Origin: an uncultured Bacteroidota bacterium
GTDB lineage: Bacteria; Bacteroidota; Bacteroidia; Flavobacteriales; Flavobacteriaceae
Assembly: GCA_902554655.1 (NCBI GenBank)
Contig: CACDPE010000004.1
Coordinates: forward strand, 1-64,000
Direction of reading: 5' to 3'
Length of the DNA: 64,000 bases
This document shows positions 9,215 through 18,706 of the stretch, piece by piece. The position numbers and the translations under genes were made by a program. Numbering within the stretch: position 1 is the stretch's first letter; each line of letters starts with the position of its first letter. Below the pieces are notes generated by a model, which worked only from the letters and a program-made list of their open reading frames with translations, searched no databases and had not been told where the DNA came from.

Positions 9215-9544
9215 TTATAATGAGAAACTTTCGCCACAACCACACGTTCTGCTTGCATTTGGGTTAATGAATACAAAACCTTTTCCATTCAAACCTCCAG
9301 AGTAATCAAGTGTTGTTCCAACTAAATACAAAAAACTTTTTTTATCTATTGCAATTTTGATACCATTATCTTCAAAAATCTTATCAGATTCTGAGGAAAC
9401 TTTATCAAATTTAAGTTCGTACGAAAGACCAGAACAACCACCGCTTTTAACTCCAACTCTAATAAAATCAACAGAAGGATCATAACCATCATGTTTCATT
9501 AATTTAGCAGCTTCAATTCTCGCTTTGTCGGCAACCTTAATCAT
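9215..9544 (-). CDS. sufA: A-type Fe-S carrier protein (SufA/IscA/HesB family)
   Basis: A 109-residue A-type carrier that can deliver Fe-S clusters to target proteins. The three ligand cysteines are in SGGCSGLSYELKF near residue 36 and RTCGCGESF at the C-terminus. I chose the ATG at 9544 (MIKVADKARIEAAK). An in-frame TTG at 9553 exists, but it is the end of the TATATTTG promoter box and gives a four-codon shift not expected for this family. As first gene of the SUF operon it sets expression of the following eight. The box leaves almost no room for an untranslated leader. The sufA name is given by context; sequence alone cannot separate it from IscA or ErpA. Confidence 0.9.
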   Translation of the reverse strand: MIKVADKARIEAAKLMKHDGYDPSVDFIRVGVKSGGCSGLSYELKFDKVSSESDKIFEDNGIKIAIDKKSFLYLVGTTLDYSGGLNGKGFVFINPNASRTCGCGESFSL

Positions 9545-9550
9545 ATTTTG

Positions 9551-9558
9551 CAAATATA
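9551..9558 (-). promoter_or_regulatory. putative -7 box TATATTTG of the suf operon
   Basis: TATATTTG read on the minus strand matches the Bacteroidota -7 consensus TAnnTTTG. Only six bases separate it from the sufA ATG at 9544, so the transcript would be leaderless or nearly so. No TTG -33 element is present at the usual 17-23 base spacing, so confidence is moderate. Confidence 0.5.
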
Positions 9559-9582
9559 ACTCTTTAATAAATAATTATAATC

Positions 9583-9590
9583 TAAATTTG
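9583..9590 (+). promoter_or_regulatory. putative -7 box TAAATTTG for thiL
   Basis: TAAATTTG on the plus strand fits TAnnTTTG and lies 44 bases upstream of the thiL ATG at 9635. It faces away from the sufA box, and the two lie within 40 bases of each other in a divergent intergenic region. No clear TTG is seen at the -33 spacing. Confidence 0.45.
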
Positions 9591-9634
9591 AAATTCATTA
9601 AAATTCAATTTCTGTACCAAAACATGGAATTCAT

Positions 9635-10669
9635 ATGGAAAAAAAAACTAAAAAACTAACTAATCTAGATCAAATTGGGGAATTTGGGTTAATCGAACTA
9701 ATTACAAAGGATTTCGAAGTTTTCAATGATACTACTGAATTATCATTTGGTGATGATGCAGCAATTTTAGATTATAAAAGAGATAAATCAATAGTAACTA
9801 CTGATATGTTGGTTGAAGGTGTACATTTTGATTTGTCTTATTTTCCTTTAAAACATTTAGGATACAAGTCTGTAGTTGCATCAATATCTGATGTATGTGC
9901 AATGAATGGAATTACAAAGCAGATAACAGTTTCTATTGCAGTTTCAAATAGATTCAAACTAGAATCAATACAAGAACTTTATTCTGGAATTAGGTTAGCC
10001 TGTAAAAGATATAATGTTGATTTGGTTGGTGGAGATACAACATCATCTTTAAAAGGATTGGTTATTTCTGTAACTGCCATTGGTATACCCGCAAAATCTG
10101 GATATGTAACTCGAGGTGGGTCAAAACATAATGATATAGTAGTTGTATCAGGCTCCTTAGGTGGTGCTTATTTAGGATTACAAGTTCTTGAAAGAGAGAA
10201 ACAAGTTTTTTTAGTTAATCCAAACAGTAAACCAGATCTTTCTAAATACAAACATATAGTAGAGCGTCAGCTTAAACCAGAGGCACGAAACGATGTAATT
10301 GATTTTTTCATTGAAAATGAAATTAAACCAACCTCAATGATTGACATCAGTGATGGTCTTTCGTCTGAAATTTTACATTTGTGCAAAAACTCAGGATTAG
10401 GTTGTAGAATTTATGAAGATAAAATCCCAATTTCACAGGAATCTTTAGATACTTGTGAAGAATTTAAGTTAGAGGCGAGTACGATTGCGCTTTCTGGAGG
10501 AGAGGATTATGAACTATTATTTACCGTTGATACAAAAAATTTAGAAAAAGTTGAAAATCACTCTGATTTTTCTATTATTGGACACATGACTAAAGAAAGT
10601 GATGTGAATTTAATTACTAAGGGAGGTAAAACAACTCCAATTTCATCTATGGGCTGGAAGTCTTTCTAA
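9635..10669 (+). CDS. thiL: thiamine-monophosphate kinase
   Basis: A 344-residue ThiL, which phosphorylates thiamine phosphate to thiamine diphosphate, the last step of cofactor synthesis. Visible PurM-like fold motifs are FGDDAAILD near residue 42, TTDMLVEGVHFDLSYFP, SDVCAMNG, VGGDTTSS near residue 130, DISDGLSSEILHL near 237 and ALSGGEDYELLF near 287. The start ATG at 9635 gives a normal N-terminus; an ATG at 9624 is out of frame. No other thi gene is nearby, so it stands alone between the divergent suf operon and convergent pepP. No TPP riboswitch is visible upstream. Confidence 0.95.
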   Translation: MEKKTKKLTNLDQIGEFGLIELITKDFEVFNDTTELSFGDDAAILDYKRDKSIVTTDMLVEGVHFDLSYFPLKHLGYKSVVASISDVCAMNGITKQITVSIAVSNRFKLESIQELYSGIRLACKRYNVDLVGGDTTSSLKGLVISVTAIGIPAKSGYVTRGGSKHNDIVVVSGSLGGAYLGLQVLEREKQVFLVNPNSKPDLSKYKHIVERQLKPEARNDVIDFFIENEIKPTSMIDISDGLSSEILHLCKNSGLGCRIYEDKIPISQESLDTCEEFKLEASTIALSGGEDYELLFTVDTKNLEKVENHSDFSIIGHMTKESDVNLITKGGKTTPISSMGWKSF

Positions 10670-10734
10670 TATTAAGGCAGTTCAAATAAGTCTTCAACTT
10701 TACATTATTTTTTAAATGTTACGCAAAGGTTACA

Positions 10735-12027
10735 TTATTTTTTTTTCATCAAAGATTCTATGTGATCAATTTCAATTGGAATTTCTGCCATAAGATTTGT
10801 TGGATCACCTGAACTGTTTATTACAACATCATCTTCAAGTCTGACCCCAAACCCTTCTTCCATTATATAGATTCCAGGCTCCACTGTAAGTACATTATTT
10901 TTTTCAAAAGGAATTTTCAAATCACAATAATCATGAGTGTCTAGACCTAAATGATGAGATGTACCATGACTAAAGTATTTTTTATAAGCAGGTTTTTGTT
11001 TGGTCTCACTTTGAATATCTGATTTATCAAGTAATTTAATTCTTAGAAGTTCTGAAGTCATGATTTTGCCAACTTCTTTATGATAATCACTCCACAAGAT
11101 ACCTGGTCTGAGTAGTTTTGTAACTTCATTTTTAACATTTAAAACTGCATTATAAACTGTCTTTTGTCTTTCAGTAAATCTTCCATTAACAGGAATAGTT
11201 CGAGTCATATCACTAGAGTAATTCGCATACTCTGCACCAACATCCATTAGGATAATTTCTCCGTCAAGACATTGTTTGTTGTTTTTTATGTAGTGCAGAT
11301 AATTGGAGTTTTTTCCAGATGCTATTATGGGCGTATAAGCAAATCTTTTTGATCTATTTTTTAAAAATTCATGAGAGAATTCGGCTTCAATTTCATACTC
11401 CCAAACTCCAGGCTTCACAAATTCTAAAACTCTTTCAAATCCTTTTTTAGTTATATCACATGCCTTTTTAATCAGACTTAATTCAATTTCATCTTTGACA
11501 GATCTTTGATATTGTAGAATTGGATTACTCTTTTTGAAGCTTAAACCACCAAAATTTTTAAGTTTTTCAATAAAACGATCTTCTCTAGTTTGAGTTTCAA
11601 CATTTTGCCTATAATGTTCGTTAGTATTAATATAAACGTGGTCAGCTTCTTCTAATATTTTACTTAAGATTTCATTAAATTCCCCAAGCCAATGAATATT
11701 CTTAATACCAGAAATTTCAAAAGCGACAGATTTGGTTAATTTCTCTCCTTCCCAGTGTAGAATTTGATCATTTGTTTCTCTTATAAAAAGAATTTCATTA
11801 AAATTTTCGTTTACTGAATCAGGAAATAAGACTAAAATACTTTCCTCTTGATCGATGCCGCTTAGATAAAATATATCTCTATGTTGTTCGAATGGAAGAG
11901 TAGAGTCTGCACTTATGGGATATATATCATTTGAATTAAAAAAAGCTACACTTTTTGGGTCAAGTTTACTTTTAAAATTATTACGGTTTTTAATGAATAG
12001 TGTTTTGTCTATTTTATCGTATTTCAT
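10735..12027 (-). CDS. pepP: Xaa-Pro aminopeptidase (aminopeptidase P, M24B)
   Basis: A 430-residue M24 metallopeptidase that removes an N-terminal residue before proline. The N-terminal AMP_N domain (about 1-150) contains PFEQHRDIFYLSGI. The C-terminal pita-bread domain carries the metal-binding Asp pair in MDVGAEYANYSSDMTRT, the His in HGTSHHLGLDTHD and the two Glu in TVEPGIYI and VRLEDDVVI. No signal peptide is seen, so it is cytoplasmic. The 12-base gap to the upstream S10 gene suggests co-transcription of two peptidases. The symbol pepP is by family and may not reflect the strain's nomenclature. Confidence 0.9.
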   Translation of the reverse strand: MKYDKIDKTLFIKNRNNFKSKLDPKSVAFFNSNDIYPISADSTLPFEQHRDIFYLSGIDQEESILVLFPDSVNENFNEILFIRETNDQILHWEGEKLTKSVAFEISGIKNIHWLGEFNEILSKILEEADHVYINTNEHYRQNVETQTREDRFIEKLKNFGGLSFKKSNPILQYQRSVKDEIELSLIKKACDITKKGFERVLEFVKPGVWEYEIEAEFSHEFLKNRSKRFAYTPIIASGKNSNYLHYIKNNKQCLDGEIILMDVGAEYANYSSDMTRTIPVNGRFTERQKTVYNAVLNVKNEVTKLLRPGILWSDYHKEVGKIMTSELLRIKLLDKSDIQSETKQKPAYKKYFSHGTSHHLGLDTHDYCDLKIPFEKNNVLTVEPGIYIMEEGFGVRLEDDVVINSSGDPTNLMAEIPIEIDHIESLMKKK

Positions 12028-12039
12028 TATTCGAAATAT

Positions 12040-13536
12040 TTAATATTTAGCTGGTTTTCCACCAGTCAGAGAATTGAAAATAAATTCCCTAATATCATCA
12101 TTTGATTTAGCTAAATCTTCAGTCCTTAGATACATCATATGCCCACTTTCATAGGCTTTAAAATAAAAACGATCTTTCATTCTTCCACTTGGATCTATTT
12201 GCCACATTGTATATTTTGCTTGAAAATAGTTTGTTGCACCATCATAATATCCTGATTGTATTAAAACCTTAAGAAATGGATTTTGACCCATCGCTTTTCT
12301 TAAATTATCTCTGGTATTATCATTTTGTCTATCCCATGGGTGTACTGGACCAAAAACATAATACTTTAAATCTGTTTTAAAATTAAGTTCATTTCTTATA
12401 TAGTAATTAATAGCAGGAGTAAAAGAGTGATTCCATGAATTAAGTTCTATATTATTTTCAGGTGTCGATCCTGCCACTTTCTTATCAAAACCTCTATATC
12501 TGGAATCTAATCTTCCAATTGTATATCCACCTTTATTTTTTAGAAGCTCTTTCCAAAAAAAATTACTAGGTACATCTAAGTTATTATTTAGTACAAATTT
12601 TATGTCTAACCCCGAAAAAAAAGAATATTTTTCAGCAATTGATTTTCTTTCACTATCATTAATGAATCCTCCCTTTGCTAATGCTGGCATTAAGTGATTT
12701 ATTGTAAAATTTTCAGCCTCAGGTAAAATATCTTCTAATTTCTTATTTTGTAAATCTTCATCTAGGGCTTTGTGATACCATGCAGTAGCTGTGTAGTAAG
12801 GTAAATTTAAAGCTGAATATACTGGACTACCGGTATTGTACAGTTTATAATCAGCAGGAGAAACCATTATTACACCATTTAAATACATCCAATGTTTATT
12901 TTGTAACTCATATGACAATCCCATTACTCGAGTCCCACCATAGCTTTCACCAATTAAATACTTAGGAGATTCCCATCGGTTTTTTCTTGAAACAAATGAA
13001 TTAATCCAATCTGCCAAATATTTTATGTCAGAATTGATTCCAAAAAATATTTCTCTATTTGGATATTCGCCATTTTTATTTTTTAACATCCTCGAGAATC
13101 CTGTATTAACAGGGTTAACAAATACTATATCAGCTACATCAATTATTGAATGAGGATTATCTTTGACACCATATGGTTGAATTGGAAATCCTTCATCATC
13201 GATTTTCAAAATTTTTGGTCCTGTGTAACCAATATGCATCCATAAAGAACCTGAGCCAGGACCACCATTGAAAGATATTATTAACGGTCGTTTAATAGAA
13301 TTATTTTTTGAACTTTCTTTAAAGGATCTTTTGTAATATGTATAGAATAAGCTTGCAATAATATTTCCATCATCATCCCACACAGGTTGTGTTCCTGTTT
13401 CAGCTACATAATTTATTTTTTCATTTTTTATAGTTGTCTCATGAAATGTTTTTACTATAGTGTCGGATGAAATTTTTATGTCCTGTGAGTTAACAAAAAA
13501 GGAAAATAATAAAATACATTTGAAAATATTTTTCAT
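12040..13536 (-). CDS. exported S10-family serine carboxypeptidase-like protein
   Basis: A 498-residue protein with an N-terminal Sec signal peptide (MKNIFKCILLFSFFVNSQ). The alpha/beta hydrolase core shows the oxyanion block SFNGGPGSGSLWMH near residue 90, the nucleophile elbow LIGESYGGTR near 195, an Asp in IQSGYYDGAT near 432 and the His in YESGHMMYLR near 465. This is the Ser-Asp-His order of peptidase family S10. It is likely periplasmic and would trim C-terminal residues from peptides; activity is inferred from the intact triad. It lies 12 bases upstream of pepP, which would fit a shared role in peptide use. No clear TAnnTTTG box is seen upstream. Confidence 0.88.
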   Translation of the reverse strand: MKNIFKCILLFSFFVNSQDIKISSDTIVKTFHETTIKNEKINYVAETGTQPVWDDDGNIIASLFYTYYKRSFKESSKNNSIKRPLIISFNGGPGSGSLWMHIGYTGPKILKIDDEGFPIQPYGVKDNPHSIIDVADIVFVNPVNTGFSRMLKNKNGEYPNREIFFGINSDIKYLADWINSFVSRKNRWESPKYLIGESYGGTRVMGLSYELQNKHWMYLNGVIMVSPADYKLYNTGSPVYSALNLPYYTATAWYHKALDEDLQNKKLEDILPEAENFTINHLMPALAKGGFINDSERKSIAEKYSFFSGLDIKFVLNNNLDVPSNFFWKELLKNKGGYTIGRLDSRYRGFDKKVAGSTPENNIELNSWNHSFTPAINYYIRNELNFKTDLKYYVFGPVHPWDRQNDNTRDNLRKAMGQNPFLKVLIQSGYYDGATNYFQAKYTMWQIDPSGRMKDRFYFKAYESGHMMYLRTEDLAKSNDDIREFIFNSLTGGKPAKY

Positions 13537-13605
13537 ACCAATTCATTTATTTTTCTAAAATATGAATTTACGATAATAATTTTTTAGTTAAATAAACCAT
13601 ATTAC

Positions 13606-13636
13606 TTGTTTCTAACCACTTTGTAAGTTAATTTTG
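13606..13636 (+). promoter_or_regulatory. sdhCAB promoter: TTG - 20 bases - TAATTTTG
   Basis: The -33 element TTG at 13606-13608 and the -7 element TAATTTTG at 13629-13636 are separated by 20 bases, a good match to the Bacteroidota sigma-A (RpoD-type) consensus. The sdhC ATG follows 16 bases later, implying a leader of about 10 bases. Confidence 0.65.
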
Positions 13637-13652
13637 TAAACTAATAATTGAG

Positions 13653-14315
13653 ATGAAAAAGATTTTTAAATCGTCAATTGGCAGGAAACTAGCTATGGCT
13701 CTTTCGGGATTATTTTTAATTGTTTTCCTTTTGCAACATTTTATTATAAATTTTACGTCCGTAATTGACCCTAAAATTTTTAATGCTTTCTCACATTTTA
13801 TGGGAAATAATCCACTTGTTCAATTTATTCTTCAACCCATTTTAATTGCTGGAGTTCTTTTTCATTTTATTATGGGCTTTGTTCTAGATTGGCAAAATAG
13901 AAAGGCAAGACCTGTCAAATATGTCTCATTTAAAGGTAGCTCTAATTCAAGTTTAGTTTCCAGAAATATGATTATTTCGGGTATAGTAGTATTGTCTTTC
14001 ATGGCTCTTCATTTTTATGATTTTTGGGTACCAGAAATGAAATATAAATACATTGATGTTTTACCCGAAAACCCTGATAGATATTTTGAAGAGTTAGTAC
14101 ATAAATTTGAAGATCCATTAAGAGTTGGGATTTATTGTATTTCTTTTATATTCCTTGCTCTCCATTTAGTTCACGGCTTTGCGTCATCTTTCAAATCAAT
14201 TGGAACTAATAATAAATACGCAGTCTTAATTAAAAAAATCAGCTACTCCTATGGAATTCTTATCCCATTAGGATTTTGTTTTATAGCAGTATATCATTAT
14301 TATTCAACTATATGA
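13653..14315 (+). CDS. sdhC: succinate dehydrogenase cytochrome b subunit
   Basis: The membrane anchor of complex II, 220 aa with about five hydrophobic helices (near 13-35, 65-80, 105-125, 155-180 and 195-217). Conserved histidines likely to bind two b hemes are in QHFII near residue 30, HFIMGF, LHFYDF and LHLVHG. The single large anchor subunit is the form known from Wolinella and Bacillus type enzymes that use menaquinone; this matches the phylum. Its TGA overlaps the sdhA ATG (ATGA at 14312-14315), so the subunits are translationally coupled. Confidence 0.93.
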   Translation: MKKIFKSSIGRKLAMALSGLFLIVFLLQHFIINFTSVIDPKIFNAFSHFMGNNPLVQFILQPILIAGVLFHFIMGFVLDWQNRKARPVKYVSFKGSSNSSLVSRNMIISGIVVLSFMALHFYDFWVPEMKYKYIDVLPENPDRYFEELVHKFEDPLRVGIYCISFIFLALHLVHGFASSFKSIGTNNKYAVLIKKISYSYGILIPLGFCFIAVYHYYSTI

Positions 14316-16315
14316 GCGTAATTAATTCAAATATTCCTGAAGGTCCAATTGAAAAGAAATGGATCAAGCATAAAAATGAAATTAAGCTAGTTAGTCCTGC
14401 AAATAAAAGAGGAATTGATATTATAGTTGTTGGGACTGGACTTGCTGGAGGTTCTGCAGCTGCAACACTTGCAGAACTTGGATATAATGTTAAAGCTTTT
14501 TGTTTTCAAGACTCACCTAGAAGAGCACACTCTATTGCTGCTCAAGGAGGAATTAATGCTGCCAAGAATTATCAAGGTGATGGGGATTCTATTCATAGAT
14601 TATTTTATGACACAGTTAAAGGTGGAGATTACAGATCACGTGAGGCAAATGTTTACAGACTGGCTGAGGTCTCCTCAAATATTATTGATCAATGTGTTGC
14701 TCAAGGTGTTCCTTTTGCGAGAGAATATGGAGGTCTATTAGATAATAGGTCATTTGGAGGGGTACTTGTTTCTAGAACTTTCTACGCAAAAGGACAGACA
14801 GGACAACAACTTCTTTTGGGTGCTTATTCAGCAATGAATAGACAAATAGCTAGAGGAAAAATAAAAATGTTTAGTAGACATGAAATGATGGATATTGTAC
14901 TTATTAATGGTAAGGCACGAGGAATAATTGCAAGAAATTTAATTTCTGGTGAACTGGAAAGACATTCAGCTCACGCTGTTGTCATAGCTTCTGGAGGTTA
15001 TGGGAATGTTTTTTATTTATCTACTAATGCTATGGGAAGTAATGTTTCTGCTGCCTGGAAAATTCATAAAAAAGGTGCTTTTTTTGCAAATCCTTGTTTT
15101 ACTCAAATTCATCCAACTTGTATTCCTGTTTCAGGTGATTACCAATCCAAACTAACTTTGATGTCTGAATCATTGAGAAATGATGGTAGAATTTGGGTGC
15201 CAAAGAAAAAATCTGATTCCGAGGCTATAAGAGCTGGTAAGCTTAAACCAACTGAGATATCTGAGGAGAATCGAGATTATTATTTAGAAAGAAGATATCC
15301 TTCATTTGGAAATTTAGTTCCAAGAGATGTTGCATCAAGAGCTGCAAAAGAGAGATGTGATGCTGGATACGGTGTTAATAAAACTGGTGAAGCTGTTTAT
15401 CTTGATTTTTCATCAGCTATATTAAGATACGGAAGGGAAAAAGCATTACTTAAGGGAATTGATCAGAATGACGAAAATAAAGTTAAAGCTTTAGGTAAAG
15501 ATGTGGTGAAAGCAAAGTATGGAAATCTTTTTCAGATGTATGAGAAAATTGTGGATGAAAACCCCTACGAAACACCTATGATGATATACCCTGCTGTCCA
15601 TTACACTATGGGTGGAGTGTGGGTTGATTATAATCTTATGACAACAATTCCTGGATGTTTCGCTATTGGGGAAGCTAACTTTTCTGACCACGGAGCTAAT
15701 AGATTAGGAGCTTCTGCTCTAATGCAAGGTTTAGCTGATGGATATTTTGTACTTCCATACACTATTGGGGAGTACTTATCTGATGATATAAAAACTGGAA
15801 AAGTTTCTACTGATACTAATGAATTTAAAGAAGCTGAAAAATCTGTTGCTGATAAAATTGACGCCTTATTAAATACAAATGGGTCGAAATCTGTAGATTA
15901 TTTTCACAAAAAACTTGGAAAAATTATGTGGAATAAATGTGGAATGTCAAGAAATGAAGTTGATTTAAAAAAAGCAATTGAAGATATTCAAAAGCTTAGA
16001 TCCTCCTTTTACAAAAATGTTATTATCCCTGGTGATAAAAGCTCGTATAATGAATCTTTGTGTAAAGCTATGAGATTAGCTGATTTCTTGGAGCTTGGAG
16101 AATTATTTGCGATGGATGCTTTAAAGAGAAATGAATCCTGTGGAGGACATTTTAGAGAAGAGTTTCAAACAAAAGAAGGTGAAGCTCTCAGAATGGATGA
16201 TAATTTTTCTTTTGTTTCAGCATGGGAAAATAATGGCGATATTAGCAATTCAAAACTTCACAAAGAAAATTTAGAATTTTCCAATGTTGAATTAAAAAAT
16301 AGATCATATAAATAA
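14312..16315 (+). CDS. sdhA: succinate dehydrogenase flavoprotein subunit
   Basis: The 667-residue flavoprotein oxidises succinate to fumarate. The dinucleotide-binding motif is [19 protein letters not shown] near residue 40; the FAD-linking region is [17 protein letters not shown] near 70; substrate-binding blocks include [23 protein letters not shown] (active-site Arg) and [11 protein letters not shown]; the C-terminal part has SCGGHFREE. The start was set at the ATG at 14312: it overlaps the sdhC stop as ATGA. A TTG at 14276 would extend back into sdhC and adds residues not seen in the family. The stop overlaps the sdhB start by one base. Confidence 0.96.
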   Translation: MSVINSNIPEGPIEKKWIKHKNEIKLVSPANKRGIDIIVVGTGLAGGSAAATLAELGYNVKAFCFQDSPRRAHSIAAQGGINAAKNYQGDGDSIHRLFYDTVKGGDYRSREANVYRLAEVSSNIIDQCVAQGVPFAREYGGLLDNRSFGGVLVSRTFYAKGQTGQQLLLGAYSAMNRQIARGKIKMFSRHEMMDIVLINGKARGIIARNLISGELERHSAHAVVIASGGYGNVFYLSTNAMGSNVSAAWKIHKKGAFFANPCFTQIHPTCIPVSGDYQSKLTLMSESLRNDGRIWVPKKKSDSEAIRAGKLKPTEISEENRDYYLERRYPSFGNLVPRDVASRAAKERCDAGYGVNKTGEAVYLDFSSAILRYGREKALLKGIDQNDENKVKALGKDVVKAKYGNLFQMYEKIVDENPYETPMMIYPAVHYTMGGVWVDYNLMTTIPGCFAIGEANFSDHGANRLGASALMQGLADGYFVLPYTIGEYLSDDIKTGKVSTDTNEFKEAEKSVADKIDALLNTNGSKSVDYFHKKLGKIMWNKCGMSRNEVDLKKAIEDIQKLRSSFYKNVIIPGDKSSYNESLCKAMRLADFLELGELFAMDALKRNESCGGHFREEFQTKEGEALRMDDNFSFVSAWENNGDISNSKLHKENLEFSNVELKNRSYK

Positions 16316-17061
16316 TGAAACTTTTTCTTAAAATTTGGAGGCAAAAAGATACTAAATCAAAAGGATCGATTGCCAATTATGAAATTGATGGAATTTCACC
16401 TGATATGTCGTTTCTGGAAATGATGGATGTTCTAAATGAAAAGATAATTTTAAATGGTGGAGATCCTGTTGCTTTTGACCACGATTGCAGAGAAGGTATT
16501 TGTGGTTCTTGCTCAATGTTCATAAATGGTGAGCCTCATGGTCCTGACAGGTATGTGACTACTTGTCAATTACATATGAGAAAATTTAAAGACGGTGATA
16601 CCATATACATAGAGCCCTTTAGAGCAAAATCATTCCCAGTCATTAAAGACCTTGTTGTTGATAGATCTTCATTTGATAGAATTCAGCAAGCAGGTGGTTA
16701 TATTTCTGTTAATACATCGGGTAACCCTCAAGATGCTAACGCAATTCCAATTGAAAAAGAGAGTGCTGATAAAGCTTTTGATGCAGCTACCTGTATTGGT
16801 TGTGGAGCTTGTGTCGCATCTTGTAAAAATTCCTCTGCAATGTTATTTGTATCTGCAAAAGTATCCCAATTTTCATATCTTCCTCAAGGTAAAGTTGAAG
16901 CAACTGATAGAGTGCTGAATATGGTTAAACAAATGGACGAAGAGGGTTTTGGAAATTGCACCAACACTGGAGCATGTCATGTTGAATGTCCAAAGGGAAT
17001 TTCTTTAGATTATATAACAAGGATGAATAGTGAATACTTAAAAGCTAACATAAAGAAATAG
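16315..17061 (+). CDS. sdhB: succinate dehydrogenase iron-sulfur subunit
   Basis: The electron-transfer subunit of complex II, 248 aa. Three cluster motifs are intact: the [2Fe-2S] site [12 protein letters not shown] with a later C in VTTCQL (residues about 60-90), the [4Fe-4S] site [15 protein letters not shown] near 160, and the [3Fe-4S] site [14 protein letters not shown] near 218. The length and spacing match the Bacteroidota non-classical SdhB. TAATG overlap with sdhA at 16313-16317. The next gene is convergent and ends two bases away, with no obvious terminator between them. Confidence 0.96.
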   Translation: MKLFLKIWRQKDTKSKGSIANYEIDGISPDMSFLEMMDVLNEKIILNGGDPVAFDHDCREGICGSCSMFINGEPHGPDRYVTTCQLHMRKFKDGDTIYIEPFRAKSFPVIKDLVVDRSSFDRIQQAGGYISVNTSGNPQDANAIPIEKESADKAFDAATCIGCGACVASCKNSSAMLFVSAKVSQFSYLPQGKVEATDRVLNMVKQMDEEGFGNCTNTGACHVECPKGISLDYITRMNSEYLKANIKK

Positions 17062-17063
17062 AT

Positions 17064-18635
17064 TTAAATTCTTTCTCTTATAACCCAATTAGCTCTGACC
17101 TTTATAGTATCATTGTAATGAACAACATTCTCAGGTTTGATTTTCTTCAAATAGTTTCCTGTGTCCCATTTTCCGTTATTATTTGTATCATGAATAATCC
17201 TTAGATTGTATTCTCCTGGTCTAATATTTTCAAACACACAGGGTTCAAAACTATTTGCTAGTTTTTTTGACATTACAATATCTTCATTCATATTTATTAA
17301 ATCAACTATAATTGGTTTAAATGATATATTTGATAAATTGACAAATATTTTACCATAGTCAGATCTCTTTTTTGTAGTAAATGAGTAATTTAAAGTATCT
17401 GTTGTATTACCAAAAAAATCTATAATACCTTCAGGTAAAATTTCAATTAAATATTTATCATTTGGTAAAATCTCAAAATCTAAAATAAGATCAACTCCAT
17501 TAACAATTTTATTCTTAAAAGTTTGAATAACAGAGTCTTGATTAATTATGCTTATCTTTTTTGAATCAAATTTATCAATTGGTATAGAACTGTTTAAAAT
17601 AAATTTTTTACCAAGATCTATTGAATTATTTTCTTTTGATATGATTAATGTGTCACTATCAAAATCTTTTAGGGGAATTTTGAAAAAATTAATAGAGTCT
17701 TTATTCTCAATTTTAAAATGTAAGCTATCAAATTCAATATCTTTAAACCAGTAATGTAAAGTATCTTTATATTTTTCTTTCGTTAAAACTCCTTTTAAAT
17801 CTTTATTCTCGAGTGATATATTTATGGAGTCAATATTACCTCTATAACCAAAACTGATTTTGTTTGAATATTCTTGAAAAGGTTTAAATATTTTATAAGT
17901 TGGAATCTCTTTAAATAAACTCAAATTAAAAATACTGTCATTTGGTAAACTAATTATTGAATCAAAATATGCAATCTTATCATTCAATGGGTCAAAAATA
18001 AAGTTATTGTTTATATCTTTTAATGCAATTAACCTATAATTACCACCTTTTAAATTAGTAAAATTAAAAAAAGTGCTATCTAGAGTACTTGCTACATAAA
18101 GTGGTTTTTCTTTAAATATTATCGAATCATTATAATTTTCATTCACAGGATATAACATAGCTGTAACAAAATCATTTTGTTTTCTGTCGTATGAAGTGAT
18201 AATATTCCCTTTAAGTTCTAAAGAGTCAATATATGATCCAGTTGAAAAAACGTATTTGAAATATGGCAATAAATTACCCTCATTATTATCTTTTATGCTT
18301 TCTCCAAAATTAAAAACAAAAGTTGTGTTATTTTGAAATTCTTCATTTATTTCAATATCAATAAATTTCGATGCTCCACCCTGTGGAAAAATTGAATACT
18401 TAAACTTTTCAATTGGAGGAGATACAACTAGTTGAGAACTTAATTTATCAAGTTTTATATATTCATCAAAGTAAATTCGAATTTTATTTTCTTTAAAAAA
18501 AATTGAATTATTCTCTGGTTGTGCTTTTATAAATATCGGAGGATCTTCATCTTTTTCTCCACCTTCAGGTACACCTCTTTTTGCACAAGACAAGACTATT
18601 ATTATGACTAGAAGAAATAAATAATTTGATCTCAT
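17064..18635 (-). CDS. lipoprotein with SbsA Ig-like (Big_5) N-terminal domain
   Basis: A 523-residue predicted lipoprotein: hydrophobic leader LFLLVIIIVLSC ends in a lipobox Cys near residue 18. The following PPIFIKAQPENNSIFF and FDEYIKLDKLSSQLVVSPP match the Ig-like SbsA domain found at the start of a conserved Bacteroidota family. The rest is predicted all-beta, ending with IRPGEYNLRIIHDTNNNGKWDTG, which resembles a carboxypeptidase-regulatory-like beta sandwich. Function is unknown; probably attached to the outer membrane. I chose the ATG at 18635; the TTG two codons upstream (18641) is less likely. It is asparagine- and lysine-rich like its neighbours. Confidence 0.78.
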   Translation of the reverse strand: MRSNYLFLLVIIIVLSCAKRGVPEGGEKDEDPPIFIKAQPENNSIFFKENKIRIYFDEYIKLDKLSSQLVVSPPIEKFKYSIFPQGGASKFIDIEINEEFQNNTTFVFNFGESIKDNNEGNLLPYFKYVFSTGSYIDSLELKGNIITSYDRKQNDFVTAMLYPVNENYNDSIIFKEKPLYVASTLDSTFFNFTNLKGGNYRLIALKDINNNFIFDPLNDKIAYFDSIISLPNDSIFNLSLFKEIPTYKIFKPFQEYSNKISFGYRGNIDSINISLENKDLKGVLTKEKYKDTLHYWFKDIEFDSLHFKIENKDSINFFKIPLKDFDSDTLIISKENNSIDLGKKFILNSSIPIDKFDSKKISIINQDSVIQTFKNKIVNGVDLILDFEILPNDKYLIEILPEGIIDFFGNTTDTLNYSFTTKKRSDYGKIFVNLSNISFKPIIVDLINMNEDIVMSKKLANSFEPCVFENIRPGEYNLRIIHDTNNNGKWDTGNYLKKIKPENVVHYNDTIKVRANWVIRERI

Positions 18636-18694
18636 AATCAATGCAAAGTAAAATTTTATTTTTGAATCAATTAAGTCTTTAGTTATGAAAGTGC

Positions 18695-18702
18695 TATTTT
18701 TG
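18695..18702 (+). promoter_or_regulatory. putative -7 box TATTTTTG for glyS
   Basis: TATTTTTG matches TAnnTTTG and ends four bases before the glyS ATG at 18707. Transcription from it would begin at or near the start codon, giving a leaderless message. No TTG at the usual -33 distance is seen. Confidence 0.5.
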
Positions 18703-18706
18703 TAAA

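Noticed and set aside
10670-10734. Weak ACATT/AATGT inverted repeat and a repeated ACATTATTTTTT in the thiL-pepP gap as a bidirectional terminator
   Set aside because: Five AT-rich base pairs are not enough to stand out in sequence of this composition.
14276-14311. Upstream TTG start for sdhA
   Set aside because: It lies inside sdhC in another frame; the ATG at 14312 forms the usual ATGA overlap and gives the family N-terminus.
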